Below the pieces are notes generated by a model that was not told the origin of the DNA, did not search any database, and worked only from the letters and a program-made list of their open reading frames with translations. A stretch of DNA of 64,000 nt from Antedon mediterranea (lineage: Eukaryota > Echinodermata > Crinoidea > Comatulida > Antedonidae), in the NCBI RefSeq assembly GCF_964355755.1, contig NC_092680.1:20871001-20935000 (forward strand), read 5' to 3'. The translations under genes were made by a program, and so were the position numbers. Below, piece after piece: positions 24,725-38,100 of this stretch (the first letter of the stretch is position 1; each line of letters begins with the position of its first letter).

Positions 24725-25060
24725 GGTGGAATAGAGTTAAAGCTATGTGAGCTACTGTGTTTGGGGTTCACAGAATAATCATTAGGCGCAGGAGCCCCGG
24801 ATAGCGTTACGAAGTCGTTAACTCTGTCAGCCCATGGTCAACCCAACTAATGTGTTTTTCCCAAGGACAACTTATCAATAACTAAACTTTGTCACCACCC
24901 ATAAGTGTGCTGTTCATTTCCTATTGACCAATGAACACCAATGTAACTGGACCTGAGTTTCTTGCTATTCGACCTTGGGTGCAAATTATACAATTAATTG
25001 ATGTTAAGGCCACTGACTACTCTTTTCTGTATAGAAACACTGAATTGACTGAATAATAAG
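24653..25060 (+). mobile_element. Candidate tRNA-derived SINE
   Basis: The tRNA-like head is followed by a body whose segment 24781-24811 has a perfect 31-bp reverse-complement match at 29946-29976. The word ttggggttcacagaat (about 24761) recurs at about 30383. The 3' end is set by eye near gaataataag and is uncertain. Confidence 0.55.
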
Positions 25061-25689
25061 AAAACCCTACAATAAGTTCTACTACTACTTGATATGGTGT
25101 TATACAAGAACTATATTAAAAGTTAGATGATATCTATCAGATATCATTTTCTAAAAATTGTTTCATTAGTTAGAATAGATCACGGAATACCAATACTGAT
25201 CTGGACTCGGAAATTCAAAATGTAGCAGGCAACGTTTCACCAATGAAAACTTTCAAGACAAACAAAGTATCATAATTATCATGATATCAATTTTTATTTA
25301 ATAACGATAAATGGATATAAATATTTCGTCTTTTTTGTTATTTTGTGATGGAAAATATATTGAGTGAACATTGGCACTGAGCTTAAATATTCCCCGTCCC
25401 CTTAATGTCCGCTTTATAGGAGTGTCCCCTCAGTAAGGATTTGCTGTTTTGCCCCTTAATAATAAATTATGATGTCCATCTTATCCTCTCAATTTTAATG
25501 TGCTACACCCGATAATAGAATACACATCTAACTCGTGTGTACTTTAGAGAACCTAGTACATCTTTCGAGACGAGTGGGGGGTTACCCCGGTGTATTATCA
25601 CAGCCACTGATCACCAACTGGGCCCTCTGGGAGACCAGTCTTTGACTGAAGAGGTTACCCATTATAAATATATATTTCAATTCAATAGA

Positions 25690-28600
25690 ATAACTGTACA
25701 GTAGGCTCCCATTTGATGCAATGTGTTACCCAATGTGCTCATTTGATTGTGCTACCCAAATCCATGCTATCCATTTGAAATAATTTGCTATCCATTTGAA
25801 AGAATGTGCTACCCGATAATCCGTATAGAATAATGTACAGTACAATTACATATATGCATTTGATTGTGCTACCTAATGTGCTATCCATTTGAAATAATGT
25901 GCTATCCATTTGAAAGAATGTGCTATCCATTTGAAAGAATGTGCTACCCGATAATCCGTATAGAATAATGTACAGTACAGTACTATATCTATTTGATTGT
26001 GCTACCCAATGTGCTATCCATTTGAAAGAATGTGCTATCCATTTGAAAGAATGTGCTACCCGATAATCCGTATAGAATAATGTATAGTACTATATTCATT
26101 TGATTGTGCTACCCAATGTGCTATCCATTTGAAAGAATGTGCTACCCGATAATCCGTATAGAATAATGTACAGTACTATATCCATTTGATTGTGCTACCT
26201 AATGTGCTATCCATTTGAAAGAATGTGCTACCCGATAATCCTTATAGAATAATGTACAGTACTATATCCATTTGACTGTGCTACCTAATGTGCTATCCAT
26301 TTGAAAGAATGTGCTACCCGATAATCCGTATAGAATAATGTACAGTACAGTACTATATCCATTTGATTGTGCTACCCAATGTGCTATCCATTTGAAAGAA
26401 TGTGCTATCCATTTGAAAGAATGTGCTACCCGATAATCCGTATAGAATAATGTACAGTACTATATCCATTTGACTGTGCTACCTAATGTGCTATCCATTT
26501 GAAATAATGTGCTACCCGATAATCCTTATAGAATAATGTACAGTACTATATCCATTTGACTGTGCTACCTAATGTGCTATCCATTTGAAAGAATGTGCTA
26601 CCCGATAATCTTTATAGAATAATGTACAGTACTATATCTATTTGACTGTGCTACCTAATGTGCTATCCATTTGAAAGAATGTGCTACCCGATAATCCGTA
26701 GGCTATAGAATAATGTACAGTACTATATCCGTTTGATTGTGCTACCTAAATGTGCTATCCATTTGAAATAATGTGCTACCCGATAATCCTTATAGAATAA
26801 TGTACAGTACTATATCCATTTGATTGTGCTACCCAATGTGCTATCCATTTGAAATAATGTGCTATCCATTTGAAATAATGTGCTATTTGAAAGAATGTGC
26901 TACCCGATAATCCGTATAGAATATTGTACAGTACAATTACATCCATTTGATTGTGCTACCTAATGTGCTATCCATTTGAAATAATGTGCTATCCATTTGA
27001 AATAATGTGCTATCCATTTGAAAGAATGTGCTATCCATTTGAAATCATTTGCTATCCATTTGAAAGAATGTGCTATCCATTTGAAAGAATGTGCTACCCG
27101 ATAATCCGTATAGAATAATGTACAGTACAGTACTATATCTATTTGATTGTGCTACCCAATGTGCTATCCATTTGAAAGAATGTGCTATCCATTTGAAAGA
27201 ATGTGCTACCCGATAATCCGTATAGAATAATGTACAGTACTATATCCATTTGATTGTGCTACCTAATGTGCTATCCATTTGAAAGAATGTGCTACCCGAT
27301 AATCCTTATAGAATAATGAACAGTACTATATCCATTTGACTGTGCTACCTAATGTGCTATCCATTTGAAAGAATGTGCTACCCGATAATCCGTATAGAAT
27401 AATGTACAGTACAGTACTATATCCATTTGATTGTGCTACCCAATGTGCTATCCATTTGAAAGAATGTGCTATCCATTTGAAAGAATGTGCTACCCGATAA
27501 TCCGTATAGAATAATGTACAGTACTATATCCATTTGATTGTGCTACCTAATGTGCTATCCATTTGAAAGAACGTGCTACCCGATAATCCTTATAGAATAA
27601 TGTACAGTACTATATCCATTTGACTGTGCTACCTAATGTGCTATCCATTTGAAAGAATGTGCTATCCATTTGAAAGAATGTGCTACCCGATAATCCGTAG
27701 GCTATAGAATAATGTACAGTACTATATCCGTTTGATTGTGCTACCTAAATGTGCTATCCATTTGAAAGAATGTGCTACCCGATAATCCTTATAGAATAAT
27801 GTACAGTACTATATCCATTTGACTGTGCTACCTAAATGTGCTATCCATTTGAAATAATGTGCTACCCGATAATCCTTATAGAATAATGTACAGTACTATA
27901 TCCATTTGATTGTGCTACCCAATGTGCTATCCATTTGAAATAATGTGCTACCCGATAATCTTTATAGAATAATGTACAGTACTAAATCCATTTGACTGTG
28001 CTACCTAATGTGCTATCCATTTGAAAGAATGTGCTACCCGATAATCCTTATAGAATAATGTACATTACTATATCCATTTGACTGTGCTACCTAATGTGCT
28101 ATCCATTTGAAATAATGTGCTACCCGATAATCCTTATAGAATAATGTACAGTACTATATCCATTTGATTGTGCTACCCAATGTGCTATCCATTTGAAATA
28201 ATGTGCTATCCATTTGAAATAATGTGCTATTTGAAAGAATGTGCTACCCGATAATCCGTATAGAATATTGTACAGTACAATTACATCCATTTGATTGTGC
28301 TACCTAATGTGCTTTCCATTTGAAATAATGTGCTATCCATTTGAAATAATGTGCTATCCATTTGAAAGAATGTGCTATCCATTTGAAATAATTTGCTATC
28401 CATTTGAAAGAATGTGCTACCCGATAATCCGTATAGAATAATGTACAGTACTATATCCATTTGACTGTGCTACCTAATGTGCTATCCATTTGAAATAATG
28501 TGCTACCCGATAATCCTTATAGAATAATGTACAGTACTATATCTATTTGATTGTGCTACCCAATGTGCTATCCATTTGAAATAATGTGCTATCCATTTGA

Positions 28601-28920
28601 AATAATGTGCTATCCATTTGAAAGAATGTGCTATCCATTTGAAATAGGCCTAATGTGCTATCCATTTGAAAGAATGTGCTACCCGATAATCATAGAATAA
28701 TGTACAGTACTATATCCATTTGATTTTGCTACCTAATGTGCTATCCATTTGAAATAATGTGCTATCCATTTGAAAGAATGTGCTATCCATTTGAAAGAAT
28801 GTGCTATCCATTTGAAAGAATGTGCTACCCGATAATCCGTATAGAATGCACAGTACAGTTATATCATAGTTATATCCATTTGATTGAGCTATCTATTGTG
28901 CTATCCGTTTGAACTAATGT
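25690..28920. repeat. Nested satellite: 86-bp unit with variable 21-bp subrepeats
   Basis: More than 30 copies of a unit with tacccgataatccgtatag, aataatgtacagtactata and tccatttgattgtgctacc. Its simplest form is 86 bp. Extra copies of the 21-mer aatgtgctatccatttgaaa-g are inserted in varying number (one to six per unit), so total unit length varies in 21-bp steps. Variants (ccgt/cctt, gaaag/gaaat, gattg/gactg) recur in blocks. Some sections repeat at higher order (26850-27130 resembles 28150-28440). Frames read as a 7-residue repeat but are not genes. Confidence 0.97.
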
Positions 28921-29006
28921 GCTGTCTGTTTGAAATAATTCAGGGTTTTTTTTTTAAATATGTTTTGCTATCCATTTTAAACGTGCTAAACAAGTTACAT
29001 ATTTGT

Positions 29007-29095
29007 TGATATAAATTTGCGGTACACCACGTAGGCCTATATTAGTTCTGAAAAGAACTGTTGAGTTGCTTGACGTTTCGATTTAGGCCTACTCC
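29007..29095. repeat. Interspersed repeat end, copy 1
   Basis: ttgttgatataaatttgcgg, tacaccacgta, agttctgaaa and gacgtttcgat recur in the same order at 58091-58160. Such cgacgtttcga termini are commonly seen in retroelement-derived repeats; the assignment is tentative. Confidence 0.55.
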
Positions 29096-29755
29096 AAAGT
29101 CAAAGTCTCCAAAGCTATTCCATCATGTCGTATTCGGAAAATCGCCCACAAGTGTTTTCTCAGAGAAGGGTATGTTCTGTATGGGGTTCTGTATGCTATT
29201 TTTTAATAATGTACAAAAAATGAAATGAAAAATCATATTAATTATCGGTATGTACGGAGGAAGCTCGAACCACACGAAGCGCGAAACAAATAAAAGCGCA
29301 GCGCGAAACATCTGAAATGATATACAATTTCTCAAAACATGAAAACACAGAATATATTATATTAATATAACTTTTTAATATTTCCAAAGGCTCGGACAAG
29401 GAAGAAGGGCCTTAAAAAACTGAATTGCTATATGTTAGGCCACATTTCCATAACTTTTCAAAACTCATCGAACCCTCTGCTAGTAGGCCTAATTAATATA
29501 GGAGCGTATCGCCAAATCATTAGAGAAAAAAAAACATGGCATGAAGATGTAATTAATCAAACAACGGCCAAAGAATACCAACAATTTTAATTTAGGTTTC
29601 GATTCGTAATTACTAATGTGGTGGACTAAGCCTAGTTTGAAACTATAGTGACCATTTATTTTAGAAAGAAAGATAGACAAATTTGTTTCCATCTCCATGT
29701 TATTGTTAATACCAAGGCACTTTTCAATTAAAAATTCTGGCCTAGTATTCTTGCA

Positions 29756-30640
29756 AGGTCGTCACAGCTCCAGTTACAAAGGTCGTCACAGCTCCAGTTA
29801 CAAACGGTGATACAAAGTGTCAATCATTTGACCAGTGAACAGCCCACTGGTAGGATAGTCCTTGAAACCGTCCGTAAAACACATTAATCACTCACATCAG
29901 TCATGCCGCTAATGGTTGAAAACCTCACTTTTTGGGGTTTTCAAACGTAACGCTATCCGGGGCTCCTGCGCCTAATGACGTCCCCCTTTCCGCCACAAAA
30001 ACGAGTCAATGCATCTGGTGATGCCGTGGAAACGACATTATATGTCTCTGCCACAGCATTGAGGTCGTTTCCATGACATTACCAGATGCAGGGAGAGGAC
30101 GCTATGACAGGGTAATACTGGGTCACTTAATTTTTGGTTCAGTCAGTGTTTTTTTCTGTGGATTCGATCTCATAAATGTTATGTTTAGCGCCCTCAATTT
30201 TAAGAACATAAAGACATGTCCGCAAATTAGGAACAAATGTAAAGATGATGCTGAAGTCGAGACCAACTAAAGGGGGACTTAGGCATATGAACCCGAGTTT
30301 TTTAAATAGGGAAAACACACCAAAAACTTTGAAGTCGCATCTGGATAGTTGAAATCTTAACATTAGGCCTACCATAGATGAATTGGGGTTCACAGAATTA
30401 TACATCCCCCTTTCCACCACACATCATGAGGCAATAACATCAATGCATCTGGTGATGTGGTGGGAAACGACCCCAAAAGGCTGTGGCAGGGCCTTAGTGC
30501 TGAGGCAAGAGGAGCACAACTTTTAACATCTTTTTTTTCCTTTGGCTTACGCCACCTGTATTTTTGATCTCGTAAATTTTATGTTTACCGCCCTCAATTT
30601 TAAGAATACCCGTACCAGAAAATTAGGAGCCGCGAGAATG
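29756..30640. repeat. Cluster of broken interspersed repeats
   Basis: Includes a 23-bp direct duplication (aaggtcgtcacagctccagt) at about 29756-29803; the antisense SINE match at 29946-29976; an inverted pair gcatctggtgatgccgtgga / its complement at about 30010-30091; and diverged direct copies of atgcatctggtgatg and gccctcaattttaagaa around 30005/30437 and 30190/30592. Confidence 0.7.
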
Positions 30641-31952
30641 CCTTATTTTGGCATACATGAGAAGAAAGACTGAACGAAAGAGAGAAAAGAATGAATGGAA
30701 AAAAAGATTATAACCAAGAAAGGTAACAAAAATGGAATAAACCAAAAACAAATGAGAAAGAAACAAATAGCTTAAAAAAGACATTTATTTTAAAATTGAA
30801 AATTCAATTAAAACGTATTAATTTTATTTTACAGTACAATGATACAAAAATATGTTTTTCTCATAAACTACATAGCAAATTAATGTATTCTGTTTTATGT
30901 AGTATTTATATAATAATTTATTTTACAGAATCTGTATATTCAAGGCTAAATGTTCGTGTTCCTTAATTTATAAATCCTACACTTTGCATAAGTTGCTACT
31001 AATATCAACAAGATTACGAAATCAAGTTTACATTCTTAGTATTTAAAAATACTAATATTATTCAGAACAAATCTACATGCGAATCAATTAGTTGATCACC
31101 AAGTACAGTTGTATAAGTGCTAAAGCCAATTGTATTTTGTGTTATAACTTACAAAAATGATTGTTTAAAATGAATATACAGACATAACAAATAGTGCCTC
31201 CCTATGATGTCGATCCCTATTATTATAACACTTATCAAAAGCATTGCAATTTTAAACTAAAACTGTAAAATACGCTGACTTTGGTTCTATTCCTTTCAAA
31301 ACGAACACATTAAGTTATTCTAAATAATTAAATAACATTTAAACATTTATTTAAAGATTCAGTCTTTAAATATTCTAATAAGGCACTCACATACCAACGA
31401 GATTAGATTGATACCATTAATGCTTTGAGACGGCATTATCAAGCAGTGTGTTACAATATCAATACTTTTTAAGTTTATGGCATTTATAAGATTTGATATT
31501 TCAAAACAAAGAACTGGCGGGAAAAATCATCAGTGATACGCTAACAAAATATAAGCGCGCGCGGGCGTATCCTGCGTTAGTATACTACGCGCATCATTCT
31601 CTTTCTTTTTGTCACTAATACATTTATGAGATCTAGAAAATGTTTAAAAAAAAAATTATTCCTAAAGATATTCAGTAATTGATATTATCGGAATGTAGCA
31701 ATCAAACAAGCCGCAAATAAAAGAAAAATATTTTAAAAAACTGCAACTTATTTGGTTTCGGTGGATATAACCAATCAATGGAAGAACCACAATATTGATA
31801 TATTTACAAGGTGTACTTTCAAATCATCTACAAAGTAGAACAAGATATTTTAACGAGAATAAATAAATTATTCTTCATCGTAAATGATTTCTAGTTTGTA
31901 ATTAGTCTTAAATTAAATATGTAGGCCTATTATAATATAATATAGCGTTAGA

Positions 31953-32196
31953 CTATTTGGACATAAACTTGGGTTTAAATTTTCCGCCACTTGTTTCGCT
32001 TTCCAAGTGACCTATTGGTTTCCAGCCATCTGATTCATCGATTCCATTGGTTGTTGGCTCAACTTCATTTTCTTCGGTCATGTCAAACCCGTCGTTTGTC
32101 GCTGCCATTGGTGGTTCAGCAAACCCGTCCAGGTAAGTAGGGTTAGGAATTGCTTCAATACTAGTAGTCTCTTTCAAAGGATGTTTTGTCTTTCTC
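31953..32196 (-). CDS. Gene 5 exon: cytoplasmic tail
   Basis: Phase 2 terminal exon of 81 residues. It begins with a basic stop-transfer stretch (KRKTKH), followed by NPTYLDGF, an acidic middle (MTEENEVE) and a Gly/Lys-rich end. The NPxY resembles the NPIYE in the tail of gene 1. Confidence 0.85.
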
Positions 32197-35100
32197 CTAA
32201 TTTTATACAAAATAATCAAGAATTGGAAATGTTTAACTGTTTTATTATATACTGCAATTTCTTGTTAATTCTGGAAGATTTGATTGATTTTTCTGTTAGT
32301 TTCGTTGTTGTTAAAGAATATTTCATGGGCGTGGGTGCGGGGTGCAGTTTATGAGGATCTAGCAGCTCTATTTTCAAATTGTCTTGTCTCCAAACTATTC
32401 GAACTATTGAACAGACATTTATTATAATAAAATTTATGTAGTAACAGCAATTCAATTAAATGCTGTAACGGAAAAAGAAAAAAAAATACGAAATTAAAAT
32501 TGTTATTACTTACTTTGCAGCAAGTATGTACGTTGCTCCTAAAATTAATATTATTAACAATAGAGCTGATATACCAATAACTATGTACATCATCAGCATA
32601 TCTATAAAACAAAATTAAGAATAATAAGTGGTTACAAAAAATACAATTGTACAATTATCTAATCTAAATACACCATTTACAATAATGTTATACCAGTAAT
32701 TAGATTTATGCCTTCCGTATCTATGACAAATGGTTACATAGAATTTCAAATGACAAGTATATTTTAGACGGAAAATAAAAAAACCCAACTTTGTAAGAGA
32801 ACTACAGCATGAACCCTCTATCGCAAATGCTCGACTGACTACTGCATTCCAGCAGTTATTGTAGTATTTAATGCATGCTGCATATTACGTAATCCTGGTT
32901 GTTACGCTACCCGTATGCAAATTAGGAACGTCATTCTGAGGGATAGTAATTATCTTTATTGACCGGGTAAGAAGAATGTGAATGAAGTTGGAAGTTAAAT
33001 CAACAACAATCAACGCAGAAGAACTATAGTATTTGTAAGTAAACGTTTTTAATATTCGTTATTCTATCAATTGCCAAATACCAGTAGGAAGGTTTAAACT
33101 AAACGACATACGTCGATACCACGAGTTTGTTTTCTGAGATTTTTGAAATTCGAAATAGGCCTACGATATGTGGTAATCACGATAAGTAAGCTACAACAAT
33201 GTCTAAACTTGTAACAACATAACGGCATTAAGTTATACCAGAGTCGCTTTAAAAAATGTTTAGGTTGATCTTGCGCACATAATAGACGGTCGGTATAACA
33301 GCAAATAGAACAGATAACTTATCGTTTTTTTTTTTATCTTATAGGCCTAAATACTAATCTAAATGTTTAAACAATAATTTTCAAAATAAATACCTGATTC
33401 TCCAGTAGTCTGGGCAGCATTCTCACCTTTACCAGCTGAAATTCAAATAATGATATTATTACATCTATCGTGTATTATAGCCTAGATGATGTACACACAT
33501 CATTATAGTTCAATGTTTATTTATATAGTTTATTATAGAAACAATACGTCTTTATCCTATTAAACCTTTTCAGTATGTCTCTTATGTATTTAAGCATATC
33601 TTGTATCCTTTTTGCAGATTTATTATTACCGCTGGACGATTTTCAGTCGAAAAGATATTGTTTAGGATTAGGCCTAATAAAACATCATATTTAGTACACT
33701 TAGTCCATCAAACTTACTAGTAGCGGGTACTGCGGTTGACTTTGCCTGCGTTACCTCATTTGATGATGATGGTTTCATAGCTAAAAAACACAATTAATTA
33801 AGAAAAGTAAGTAACGATTGCGCATATACCAGTGACGAATGTTAATAAAACTTTATTTTATAATCACAGATACACAGACAAGCCACAAATACTATCCAAA
33901 AACTTATTTCTTTTAAAATAAAATGAAGTACCAAATCTAAAACAATTCAATGTTTTCATTTATCTTTAAAAATGTCAGCATTTTTCTATTGTTTTCCTAA
34001 CGCAAAATTAGTTATTTGTAGACATTTACAATTATCAATTGACATGACATTTTGATTTTTACAGATTATTAAACCATAAATATACATTTAAACATGTTCC
34101 AACTCACGGATAACGACATCCTTTTACAAATTTACCGTAATTAAAAAATCGGAACCGGTGTAAATGTAATGTTTGTGGAAAAGGCAGGAAATGTGCTTAG
34201 AGAAAACAACCACCATGTTAATCATCAATCACTTACTATCACTTGTTAACTTAGTTTGTAAAAGTGTTGTTTGTTGGGTGTCAGTAGTAGGCCTAGGCGG
34301 TAATGTTGTACGTATCAGCGTTGTAAGCCTTTGTGTAAGCTTCAGCGTTGTCAAACCTTCTGTTGTTACGTGATCAGTTGTAGTTTTAGGCAGCTGGGTG
34401 GTGGGGCTTTGCGTTGTGTACAGGCGAGTGGTAGGTGGTAGAGTAACGTGCTCAGTTGTTGGATTATGTGCTATTAAAATAGATTTTGTGAATTCCCAAT
34501 AAGATACCACAACCGTGCAAAAACATTAAATGTACAGGCCTATAAAATATGCAACTAAATTCAGTCTACTACATTATTTGCAGAAAGTAAAACGCATATT
34601 CTTGTTTTACGAACACATATTGTAGAAGTTAATTTAAATTAATTTACTTAAATTGAACACAGGGATGTATGCGTTGTACTTTCTTTTTGAATTGTTATTA
34701 AACCACACATAGAAAAGGTGCAACAAATTGATATGCATGCTTTAGTTTGCCACCAATCTTAAGATAAAATAAATCATGTGAATTTCACATCTAAACTTAC
34801 TTGTGATTGCTTCAGATGTTGGTTGAGGGATTTCTAAAAAAAATTAATATATTCAATATCGTAATGCAATCTCACTAATATAATATCAAAGTCATATGGC
34901 CATGTATTTTGTGCTTCTGTGCTTATTCCCATAATTAGAAACACAAATCATATAATATGGTGTCGTCATGATATTTAAAGTATACAGTTTTCATCATTTA
35001 ATTGGTCTCCGTCCGATATTCCAATTTCATTTACTTTGTACAACTTTTAACTTCATTATATTTCGGTGAGTGAATATAATAAAAAACAAACGATGCAATA

Positions 35101-38100
35101 TATTTGTTTTAAAATGGTACAAACCTGTACAAACTATTGGTTCTCCAGACCAAGAGGTATTAGTATGGCAAGTTATCATTGCGTTTCCTCCTGTCTGCTC
35201 GTATCCCGTCATGCATTGGTAAGTAACTATTGCTCCAACAACATAACTGTCGCCAGTTCGGATTGAAAACTCAGAACTTTCTGGTTCTCCACACGTAGAA
35301 ACTGAAATTGAATCAATATTGTATTATGTTAAGCTGTATGCAAATGGGGAGACGTCTCAACGGCAATCATTTGAATTTTTTTGTAATTGTTTTATAATCC
35401 GCAACGCGGCTTTTGCTCAATTTTATGGAGAATTCAAATAATATAGCTTAAAGATGTATTGTCCCTTTGTCAAATTCCAAAAAAATAAAAATTAGAAGAT
35501 TTCGAAAAAAAGTGGGTCATTTTGAAGTATCATAATAGTTATTAACTTTCCCCAAAAATTAGTCGAAAAAAAAAATTATTTAACTGAAATACAGACGTTT
35601 TTTATTTAAAAAAAAACTGTGACTTCCAGTCAAAGTTTTCGATCAAAACATATCTCATAATGCAAAGCGCTTGTTTGGCTACTATGTATGCATAATCATA
35701 AAACTTCCTCGCGATGTGTGTGAAAACACCTTCTCAACCGTGACGAGTTGTAAACAATCGTAATTAGGATCATGCATAATGCATACTCTTGGTTTGAAAT
35801 CTTTGTTTACTTTCGCTTGTGACGATTTTCCAGACAAAATGTAATCAAACTAATTTACCTGTTAATTACGTAAAATTGTTGTTTTTGGCACGAATTTTTG
35901 ACTTAAAGTGAATAACTTTAATATTACTTTGATATGGCCAATTTAAATTTAGAATATTTTGACTTTCATTTTTTTTGTGTTTCAAGGGACAATACATCTT
36001 TAAACAATGTAGTGGCCGATCGAGGATGCCATAGACAATAGGATTCTATATTATGAATAATGATATTGGTATACTGTTCAGATCCCTCAGGGGTCGACAA
36101 GATAATAATAAATGTATGAAGAAGGCCTCTGTAAATGTGGATGATTAGATAATACGAGATATAGATAGACACGGTATTCGAATTTTAAAGAGATTGTTGG
36201 TACCATCTATCGGAACAAAACATAAGTTATTGTTATTTAAAATCTTCTAATTTGAAAAAAATACTACGTAAAAAAAACTCAAAATATATGGCTAAACGTA
36301 CTTGAACATGTTGGTTCTTCACCAGACCATGAACCGTCTATCCCACACATCCTCCAGTCATTTCCACTACTAATACCATACCCAGGTTCACATTCGTACG
36401 TTACAATTTCACCGTAGGTTGTCTGATCAACCTCTACGGTAATTCCATCAGGAGATCCCGGATGCATACAATCAACGACTGAAAGTAAAACAAAAGAAAT
36501 CGCTATTAAATTATGTTTATTCATAATGTAAGAAATGTGTGTAGAACAATAACAACCTGAATCATTAAGACAGTAATTGATTTTATTAGTCAATGTAATG
36601 TTTTCTATCAGTTAACATGACAGGGTCGTTACCCTTGAATTTCGGGTCAAACAAAATGCAAGCGGCCTAAATTATGCTCTTGTACTTTTTTGTAATAATA
36701 ATAACGTAACATAATGGGTTTATATATCTTTTTTTACAGTCTACATGTGCAATAATTCCGCTTTAAAGAATGAAAGTGTACCATCTACCTTTGCATTTTA
36801 AGCAAATGCTATTATTACAAAACAAGCGGCCTAAATTATGCAATTTTTTTTGCTAGTCAGAAGATAACGTAACTTTGGCTTCTTCTAACTCCATTGATAG
36901 ATTTATATATCGATTGTCTTACAATAATGCAATAATTCCGCTAAAAGAATGAACATGTATCGTTATATTATATTAGCAAGCCTAGTTAAATAAAAAAAAT
37001 AATAAGGTTGAAATCAAATTACTTTGGCAGTTCGGAGCGCTGTCTGACCATGTTCCATCAGCCTGACATGTGATGCTCTGGGAACCCGTGATGTCATATC
37101 CGGTGTTGCAGTTGTATTGTACACTACTTCCATATGTTCTTACACTGTCCCCACTCATTTCTCCGTTAGTCGGCGGTGAGCCTGGATCACCACAGTTTAC
37201 AACTGAAATGAAAATAATTCAGTAATAATGTAATAAAGTTGAAAAATAACTGTTTGTTTTTTTTAAAGATATTTAGTTAGATATTTAGGACTACTATACT
37301 AACTTTGGCAAGTTGGGCCGTCATCTGACCATGTTGCATTAGCTTGGCAAGTTATAGTCTCTACCCCTATGAGGTCATATCCGGTTTCGCATATATAGGA
37401 AACGACGCTGTTATAAGTTGTATTCAGACCAGATCTCCAGAGTCCATTGACTGGTGTACCAGGGTCTCCGCAGTTAACAACTAAACAGACACATTATAAT
37501 GTTATTATTTTTGTAAACATGTATGAGCATTTCCTGTTAAAAAATCAGGCTCACCACACAGTTCACAAACAAATTATGTAATATTAAATAATTAAAACAA
37601 TAATAATCATGAAATATATATATATTAATTCCAAATTAAGCTGTAATGTTTTGTTACTAGAAATTATACGTTTTGAAGTTTATAAAAATAAACACCATTT
37701 ATAGTATTAGAAAATGTAAAATGGAAACACACTCTTGAAATGTTTTTTCTTTAAATTCAATTAAATAAAAAAACGTTAATTCACGAACATTAATTTGAAA
37801 TATTATTTTAAATATATATTAAAAAAAAACTATTAGTACAATAGTACAGTAATATTTAAAAGTAGAAAACAGGCTAATATTAAGAACTAATTTAAGTTAT
37901 GTTTACTTTTACAAGTCGGAACATTGTCTGTCCATGTTCCATCAGATTGGCAAGTTATGATCTGTTCACCAATGATGTCATATCCGGTATTGCATATATA
38001 GGAAACAACGCTGTTATAAGTTGTAGTCAGACCAGATCTAAATCCATTTGCTGGTAAACCAGGGTCTCCACAGTCCACAACTAAACGAAAATGAAACACG

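Larger units (their letters stand above)
23885..31952. other. Repeat-rich convergent intergenic region between genes 3 and 5
   Basis: Gene 3 (+) and gene 5 (-) point at each other across this region. It holds A-rich 3' sequence, the tRNA-like SINE, the satellite, the repeat cluster at 29750-30640 and AT-rich unique DNA to 31952. No coding exon recognised. Confidence 0.65.

Noticed and set aside
25739-25930. Minus-strand frame with repeated FQMDSTL-like heptads
   Set aside because: The 7-residue period is the 21-bp satellite subunit; no start context or continuity over the array.
25690-28920. CRISPR-like look of the regularly spaced repeats
   Set aside because: Spacers are not unique, unit length varies in 21-bp steps, and the host is plainly eukaryotic.
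34173-34373. + strand frame over the gene 5 stalk exon
   Set aside because: Antisense of the Thr-rich exon 34470-34237, whose low-complexity codons keep the other strand open.
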